Assembly (NCBI GenBank): GCA_023264755.1
Contig: JAHFVB010000052.1
Location: 1 to 10,052 of the forward strand
Source: Mycobacterium sp.
GTDB lineage: Bacteria > Actinomycetota > Actinomycetes > Mycobacteriales > Mycobacteriaceae
DNA: 10,052 nucleotides
Direction of reading: 5' to 3'
The notes below the pieces were generated by a model that saw only the letters and a program-made list of their open reading frames with translations, was not told where the DNA came from and did not search any database. Shown here piece after piece: positions 7,101 through 10,052 of the stretch. Position 1 is the stretch's first letter; each line of letters opens with the position of its first letter. The position numbers and the translations under genes are program-made.

Positions 7101-7319
7101 AACGAGCCCCCCACGCGGGCAATGCCCGAACAGTCCCCGCGGGCGGCGAAGCCCGGACGGGCGGCGCCCCCAGGAGACGAGCCGCCTACGACCACCATGC
7201 CCGCCCAGCAGCCGGAAGCGGACGCGACGGAGAAGCTCGAGACTCAGGACGAGCAACCCAAGCGGCGCGGCGGCGGCGTCAGCGCGGCGGATCTGCTCCG
7301 CCGGGAGGGCCGGCTCTAA
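4107..7319 (+). CDS. mmpL3: MmpL3, trehalose monomycolate flippase of the RND/MmpL family, with enlarged central loop
   Basis: This 1070-residue inner-membrane transporter moves trehalose monomycolate across the plasma membrane for mycolate assembly, driven by proton motive force. TM1 is at about 14-33. Porter domain 1 covers about 35-185 and TM2-6 about 190-340. Porter domain 2 covers about 535-670, and TM8-12 about 675-840. The proton-relay pairs are D255-Y256 (LGIAIDYGLFM) and D757-Y758 (GLSTDYEVF), equivalent to D256/Y257 and D645/Y646 of M. smegmatis. The spacing of 502 residues against 389 shows an insertion of about 113 residues in the TM6-TM7 cytosolic loop. From 851 a Pro/Ala/Thr-rich cytosolic tail ends in GGGVSAADLLRREGRL and holds the element REIESWLGDLR (977-987). 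Porter domain 2 has a CX6C pair (C619, C626). The gene uses a GTG start, is last in the trmB operon, and is essential in studied mycobacteria. Confidence 0.97.
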   Translation: MFAWWGRTVYRFRYIVIGVMVALCLGGGIYGMSLGEHVTQSGFYDEGSQSVAASELADNVYGRDRLSHIVAVLDAPKGKLVNDPEWSKQVKDELDKVQADHPDQVLSWQGYLKAPSGDPTTNKAIANNGTRTFIVMPLKGNDDDVILKNYKVIQPDLQKVDGGNIKLAGLQPIASELTGTIGEDQQRAEVAAIPLVCVVLFFVFGGVIAAALPGIIGGLTIAGALGIMRLTAEFMPVHFFAQPVVTLMGLGIAIDYGLFMVSRFREEIAEGYDTEAAVRRAVMTSGRTIMFSAVILVASSVPLLLFPQGFLKSITYAIIASVLLAAILSNTVLPAALGILGTRVDAVGIRWLMKFVTPEPIVSDPSNPHVNTFAIASIPTGLLVPPVGLFLGHRARKQIKATGEQGAPLTVIGLVLGYATLLGGMAYGVYAMRQADIVEGALYWVLLGIVIFVAVIVVGLALARYVPLARTPIGWWLEWLAEKTQKTKTRAEVEKGFWGKLVNRVMKRPIAFAAPIVLVMIVLIIPLGQLALGGISEKYLPPDNPVRNAQKTFDESFPGYRTEKLTLVINNATPGQLADIKNKASQVSGFTGTWDERPVAPDIKDSSIQTGPDGQLHPCDSKGKPCVLQNGLENRNDAAKKIAELRSIQAPKDVTIWVGGTPALEQDSIHSLFAKLPLMAVLLITTTTILMFLAFGSLVLPIKAALMSALTLGSTMGILTWMFVDGHGSGLMNYTPQPLMAPMIGLIIAVIWGLSTDYEVFLVSRMVEARARGMSTAEAIRIGTATTGRLITGAALILAVVAGAFVFSDLVMMKYLAFGLIIALLLDATVIRMFLVPAIMKLLGDDCWWAPLWLKRIQEKLGLGETELPDERKRPTVREPEEALVGAGAPMLPPARPRPPHDPGHPDGPRAIAPGRPVAPPRANPPSAASTTRIPTAAAPTNEAPTTRFSAPTAAVPPRPAAKPPTSGRGASASGSREIESWLGDLRAAGAPAPTPASNEPPTRAMPEQSPRAAKPGRAAPPGDEPPTTTMPAQQPEADATEKLETQDEQPKRRGGGVSAADLLRREGRL
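5172..5510 (+). other. In-frame insertion in MmpL3 with DUF4190-like membrane domain
   Basis: This encodes MmpL3 residues 356-468, which seem to be absent from the M. tuberculosis and M. smegmatis proteins. The sequence before it (ILGTRVDAVGIRWLMKF) and after it (WWLEWLAEKTQKTKTR) resembles the normal short TM6-TM7 linker. The insert has hydrophobic segment A (about 371-392, with Pro379, Pro385 and Pro386), a basic loop GHRARKQIKATGEQG (392-406), segment B (409-432) and segment C (441-466). The pattern of A, then GHxARKQIKxTGEQG, then VIGLVLGY is like DUF4190 domains of actinobacterial membrane proteins. Three full helices would invert the second half of MmpL3. A Pro-rich segment A that only dips into the membrane, plus a B-C hairpin, would keep the topology. 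Its base composition looks like the rest of the gene. Family assignment is by eye. Confidence 0.7.
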
Positions 7320-7345
7320 CCCTGCAGCTCTAGCCGTGCGGCCCT
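7306..7345. terminator. Stem-loop across the convergent mmpL3 / AI-2E gene ends
   Basis: AGGGCCG at 7306-7312 is the exact reverse complement of CGGCCCT at 7339-7345. Inside, GGCT (7312-7315) can pair with AGCC (7332-7335). The structure covers both stop codons (7317-7319 and 7330-7332) of two convergent genes only 10 bp apart. There is no U tract, so it is not a classical intrinsic terminator, but such stems are common at mycobacterial convergent ends and could act in both directions. Confidence 0.35.
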
Positions 7346-8616
7346 TGCGGAGCAGGTGTGCCCTCGGCCGAGAGTTCGTCGGGGGTGGCCCTGATCGTCG
7401 GGCCCACCTCGGCCTCCAAGGCCTGCTCCTCGGCGGCCGGATCGTCGGCGAGGAGCACCCGGCCCGCACTGTTGAGCACCGCCACGATCGGCACGGCCAG
7501 CAGGGCCCCGACGATGCCGGCCAATACCGCGCCCGCGGCGATCGCCAACACGACCGCCAACGGATGCACCGACACCGCCCGGCCCATCAGCAGCGGCTGC
7601 AGGATGTGCGACTCCAGCTGTTGGACCGCGATGATCAGCCCCATCGTGATCAGCGCGAACACCCAGCCCTTGGCGATCAGCGCGATCACCACGGCCAGCA
7701 CGCCCGCGACGACTGCGCCCACGAGCGGGATGAAGGCTCCGAGGAATACCAGCGACGCGAGTGGCAACGCAAGCGGGATGCCGATGATCGCCAGACCGGT
7801 ACCGATGCCCACGGCGTCGACGAGCGCGACCAGGAAGGTCGCCCTGACGTAACCGATCAGCGAATGGAAGCCCGCCCGCCCGGCGTCCCGGACGCGTTCC
7901 CGCACCGAGGCCGGAAAGATCTGCGTCGTGAACGCGTAGATGTTGCGCCCGCCGTGCAGCAGGAAGATCAACGTGAAGAACACCAGCAGGGCGCCGGTGA
8001 TCAATTCGGTGATGGTGCCCGCGGTGGCGAATACCCCACTGGTCAGCTTGGCCTGATTGTTCTGCAACGCATCGATCGCCCCGCTGGAGAACTTGTCGAG
8101 CTGCTCGGTGCTGAAGTGGGAGAAGACGCCCGTCTTGAGCCACTCCTTGGCATTGGTGATGCTGACGGTCACCTGTTGGACCAGCGCGGGTGCACCCGCG
8201 ATGAACTGCAGCACGACGAACGTCAAAAGGCCGCCCACCACGATGAACCCGCTGAGGATCACCACCGCGACAGCGGCCCCGCGCGGCAGCCCGCGCCTGT
8301 CGAGCCAGTCGACGACGGGGACCAGCATCGCGGTCATCATCGCCGCAAGCGCGACGGGCACGACGATGAACTCCAGTTCCCTGATCAGCCACAACAAGGC
8401 GATCAGCGCGGCCAGGATCACCAACAGCCGCCACGACCAGGCCGCCGCCTTCCGGACCAGCAGTTCCACCGATTCGTCGGCTGCGCTGATGGGAGGCCGG
8501 GCGTCGGGAGCCCCTGCCCTCGGTGGCGCTGCCGTCGGCACTCCTGACTTTGGCGCCCCTGACTTGGGCGACTCTGCGTTCAACGACTCGGACTCGGCTG
8601 ACGAACCGCTCGGCAT
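7330..8616 (-). CDS. AI-2E family transporter-like membrane protein (Rv0205-like)
   Basis: This encodes 428 residues of an AI-2E/YdiK/PerM-type polytopic membrane protein. The first 50 residues are a Ser/Pro/Ala-rich, probably disordered cytosolic tail. Helices lie at about 63-78, 82-102, 114-139, 196-221, 255-282, 283-310, 314-333 and 351-382. Between helices 3 and 4 is an amphipathic extracytoplasmic region (140-195). Family features are the early [14 protein letters not shown] (81-94), the second-half [18 protein letters not shown] (255-272), and [20 protein letters not shown] (332-351) before the last helices. Known members export autoinducer-2 or act as Na+(Li+)/H+ antiporters, but the substrate of the mycobacterial Rv0205 group is not established. 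The C-terminal tail is acidic. ATG 8616 lacks a Shine-Dalgarno box and fits a leaderless mRNA. The gene is divergent from the flippase-like gene. Confidence 0.88.
   Translation of the reverse strand: MPSGSSAESESLNAESPKSGAPKSGVPTAAPPRAGAPDARPPISAADESVELLVRKAAAWSWRLLVILAALIALLWLIRELEFIVVPVALAAMMTAMLVPVVDWLDRRGLPRGAAVAVVILSGFIVVGGLLTFVVLQFIAGAPALVQQVTVSITNAKEWLKTGVFSHFSTEQLDKFSSGAIDALQNNQAKLTSGVFATAGTITELITGALLVFFTLIFLLHGGRNIYAFTTQIFPASVRERVRDAGRAGFHSLIGYVRATFLVALVDAVGIGTGLAIIGIPLALPLASLVFLGAFIPLVGAVVAGVLAVVIALIAKGWVFALITMGLIIAVQQLESHILQPLLMGRAVSVHPLAVVLAIAAGAVLAGIVGALLAVPIVAVLNSAGRVLLADDPAAEEQALEAEVGPTIRATPDELSAEGTPAPQGPHG
8543..8572. repeat. 15-bp direct repeat in the N-terminal tail of the AI-2E-like gene
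   Basis: CCTGACTTTGGCGCC (8543-8557) is followed directly by CCTGACTTGGGCGAC (8558-8572), 13 of 15 bases identical. On the coding (minus) strand it produces the repeated [10 protein letters not shown] region. The copies are whole-codon units, so gain or loss would only change the length of the disordered tail. Confidence 0.6.
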
Positions 8617-8622
8617 GTCGGT

Positions 8623-8628
8623 ACTGTA
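8623..8628 (-). promoter_or_regulatory. -10 box for leaderless transcription of the AI-2E-like gene
   Basis: The minus strand reads TACAGT, a TANNNT box, ending 6 nt before the ATG at 8616. Transcription from it would begin at or next to the A of the start codon, giving a leaderless mRNA. This agrees with the absence of any Shine-Dalgarno sequence. No clear -35 is present, which is usual for mycobacterial promoters. Confidence 0.5.
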
Positions 8629-8680
8629 ACGGCCCCGGCGCGTCCAGAAGCGGCTTGTTCTCCCAGCGTGGCGGCGCCGT

Positions 8681-8686
8681 TACCCT
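8681..8686 (+). promoter_or_regulatory. -10 box for leaderless transcription of the flippase-like gene
   Basis: TACCCT fits TANNNT and ends 7 nt before the GTG at 8694, placing the transcript start at the start codon. No Shine-Dalgarno sequence lies between them. Together with the opposite-strand TACAGT box, this makes a compact back-to-back promoter pair with proposed start sites 78 bp apart. Confidence 0.5.
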
Positions 8687-8693
8687 GTAGTGC

Positions 8694-9878
8694 GTGGCCC
8701 AGGACGTACCCGAGGGCAGGAGCGAAGCGACTCGGGAGATTGACCCGGAGGGCACGCTAGGCCGCGAGCCGGCCGCCCGCCCCCGGGGCAAGTATTGGTG
8801 GCTGCGTTGGGTGATCGTCGCCGTCGCGGTCAGCGTGCTCGCGGTCGAAGTGGTCCTGGTCTGGGACCAACTCGCGAAGGCTTGGCGCAGTCTGGTCTCG
8901 GCCAACTGGTGGTGGGTGCTCGCGGCGGCGTTCGCCGCGGTGGCGTCGATGCACAGCTTCGCCCAGATTCAGCGCACCCTACTGAAATCGGCCGGCGTGC
9001 ACGTCAAGCAGTGGCGCTCGGAGTCGGCGTTCTACGCGGGCAACGCGTTGTCCACCACGATGCCCGGGGGTCCCGTGCTCTCCGCGACGTTCATGTACCG
9101 CCAGCAGCGGATCTGGGGCGCGTCGCCGGTGGTGGCGTCCTGGCAGCTCGTGATGTCCGGGGTGCTGCAGGTCGTCGGGCTGGCGCTGATCGGCCTGGGC
9201 GGCGCGTTTCTGCTTGGCGCCAGCAGGAACCCGTTGTCCCTGATCTTCACGCTCGGCGGATTCGTCGCATTGTTGTTGCTGGCCCAGACCGTGGCCAAGA
9301 ACCCGCAGCAGATCGACGGTATCGGGGTGCGGATCCTGTCGTGGGTCAACTCGGTGAGGGGCAGGCCTGCCGACGCGGGGTTGGACAAGTGGCGCGCCAT
9401 GCTCCGCCAGCTCGAGTCGGTGAAGTTGGGCAGGCAGGCACTGTCGACGGCCTTCAGCTGGTCGTTGTTCAACTGGATCGCCGACGTGGCCTGTCTGGCG
9501 TTCGCCGCCTATGCGGCCGGGGGCCGGCCGTCGCTGGCGGGTTTGACGGTTGCCTACGCCGCCGCCCGGGCGGTGGGGTCCATCCCCCTGATGCCCGGTG
9601 GGCTGCTGGTCGTGGAGGCGGTGCTAGTGCCCGGTCTGGTCTCCAGCGGCATGACGTTGGCGTCCGCGATCTCGACGATGCTCATCTATCGGATGGTCAG
9701 CTGGATCTTCATCTCGGCGATCGGCTGGGTGGTGTTCTTCTTCGTGTTCCGAACGGAGAAGGACATCGACCCCGACGCTGCCTTCGCGGCCGGAGCTAGG
9801 GGCCCCGCATTCACCCCTGAGCCCGTCGCGCCGCAGTTCAGTCCCGACCCCGAGGCCAGCCATGAACCCGAGCCCTAG
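8694..9878 (+). CDS. Flippase-like / lysylphosphatidylglycerol synthase TM-domain membrane protein (Rv0204c-like)
   Basis: This encodes 394 residues of an integral membrane protein of the UPF0104/LPG_synthase_TM type, the fold of the MprF flippase domain. A charged 33-residue N-terminus leads to helices at about 37-57, 72-89, 146-175, 181-200, 252-275, 281-297 and 318-352. Two related motifs mark the internal repeat of the family: NALSTTMPGGPVLSATFMYR (117-136) and IPLMPGGLLVVEAVLVPG (297-314), each with MPGG and the second with the conserved Glu308. There is no soluble aminoacyl-transferase domain, so phospholipid lysylation is unlikely. A lipid or glycolipid translocation role is the family-level guess. 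The C-terminus is Pro/Glu-rich. Its place beside mmpL3 matches Rv0204c of M. tuberculosis. GTG 8694 is supported by the leaderless promoter. The downstream lipoprotein gene follows after 6 nt. Confidence 0.85.
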   Translation: MAQDVPEGRSEATREIDPEGTLGREPAARPRGKYWWLRWVIVAVAVSVLAVEVVLVWDQLAKAWRSLVSANWWWVLAAAFAAVASMHSFAQIQRTLLKSAGVHVKQWRSESAFYAGNALSTTMPGGPVLSATFMYRQQRIWGASPVVASWQLVMSGVLQVVGLALIGLGGAFLLGASRNPLSLIFTLGGFVALLLLAQTVAKNPQQIDGIGVRILSWVNSVRGRPADAGLDKWRAMLRQLESVKLGRQALSTAFSWSLFNWIADVACLAFAAYAAGGRPSLAGLTVAYAAARAVGSIPLMPGGLLVVEAVLVPGLVSSGMTLASAISTMLIYRMVSWIFISAIGWVVFFFVFRTEKDIDPDAAFAAGARGPAFTPEPVAPQFSPDPEASHEPEP

Positions 9879-9884
9879 GATCAC

Positions 9885-10052
9885 ATGAAAGTCCTTGTTC
9901 ACCAGTTCATTTCGGTGATCGGATCGGCGGTACTCGTCGCGGGTTGCGGGAGCTCGCCGCCACCCGTACCGGCCACCGGGACGGCCAACCCAACCTCGGC
10001 CCCAACCTCGGCGTCGACCTCGACCTCGACCTCGGCTGCGACTGCGGCGCCC
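9885..10052 (+). CDS. Lipoprotein, N-terminal fragment
   Basis: A gene starts at ATG 9885, six bases after the flippase-like stop, with AGGA (9877-9880) 4 nt upstream, and runs off the right edge after 56 codons. The product begins MKVLVHQFISVIGSAVLVAGC. This is a type II signal peptide with lipobox LVAGC, so Cys21 would be lipidated and the protein anchored outside the plasma membrane. A Pro/Thr/Ser/Ala linker follows (residues 22-56), as in many mycobacterial lipoproteins. The functional domain is not visible. The close spacing implies co-transcription with the flippase-like gene. In M. tuberculosis the next gene, Rv0203, lies in the opposite orientation (from memory), so this is probably a different gene. 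Confidence 0.8.
   Translation, partial: MKVLVHQFISVIGSAVLVAGCGSSPPPVPATGTANPTSAPTSASTSTSTSAATAAP
9993..10034 (+). repeat. ACCTCG hexanucleotide repeat in the lipoprotein linker
   Basis: ACCTCG occurs at 9993, 10005, 10017, 10023 and 10029; the last three are perfect tandem copies. In frame it encodes Thr-Ser pairs (TSAPTSASTSTSTS). The unit is two codons, so slippage would lengthen or shorten the linker without a frameshift. Confidence 0.75.

Noticed and set aside
6841..8547. 568-codon plus-strand open frame across the mmpL3 tail and the AI-2E-like gene
   Set aside because: It is Arg/His/Asp/Gln-rich out-of-frame translation typical of GC-rich DNA, spans two real genes, and has no recognisable domain.
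7316..8905. 529-codon minus-strand frame parallel to the AI-2E-like gene
   Set aside because: It is a shifted frame over a clear membrane-protein gene and overlaps the divergent promoter and the opposite gene; no domain pattern.

Overview
The window looks like a chromosomal segment of a mycobacterium, probably a rapid grower (Mycolicibacterium). It is GC-rich, uses many GTG starts, and its gene order matches, from memory, the M. tuberculosis Rv0204c-Rv0211 block around mmpL3. The MmpL3, TrmB and PEP carboxykinase proteins are recognisable at residue level. No tRNA, rRNA, CRISPR array, insertion sequence or prophage gene was seen.

Layout from left to right. (1) The minus strand carries the first 32 codons of pckA, preceded by a 118-bp gap with a good ribosome binding site, a possible -10 and an inverted repeat. 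(2) Two overlapping minus-strand genes (217-1479 and 1476-2450) encode a pair of dynamin-like or GTPase-like proteins with degenerate P-loops; the downstream one has two membrane helices. (3) A 147-bp divergent gap leads to a tight plus-strand operon: trmB (tRNA m7G46 methyltransferase), a NYN/PIN-like nuclease gene overlapping it by 4 bp, a possible 15-residue basic micropeptide, and mmpL3 (trehalose monomycolate flippase). (4) mmpL3 ends 10 bp from the convergent end of an AI-2E-family membrane protein gene, with a stem-loop across the junction. (5) A 77-bp divergent gap separates that gene from a flippase-like (UPF0104-type) membrane protein gene. Both starts lie 6-7 nt after a TANNNT box, as expected for leaderless mycobacterial mRNAs. 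(6) A truncated lipoprotein gene with a Ser/Thr low-complexity linker runs off the right edge.

The genes suggest a cell-envelope locus. MmpL3 exports mycolate precursors, the membrane proteins around it are likely envelope transport or maintenance factors, and trmB plus the NYN gene form an RNA-processing pair co-transcribed with mmpL3.

The strongest oddity is inside MmpL3. Its two catalytic Asp-Tyr pairs are D255/Y256 and D757/Y758, 502 residues apart, against 389 in M. smegmatis (D256/D645) and M. tuberculosis (D251/D640) from published numbering. The excess falls in the cytosolic loop between TM6 and TM7. That loop here contains about 113 extra residues with three hydrophobic segments, and its first part resembles a DUF4190 membrane domain. 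This looks like an in-frame domain insertion into an essential transporter and a drug target.
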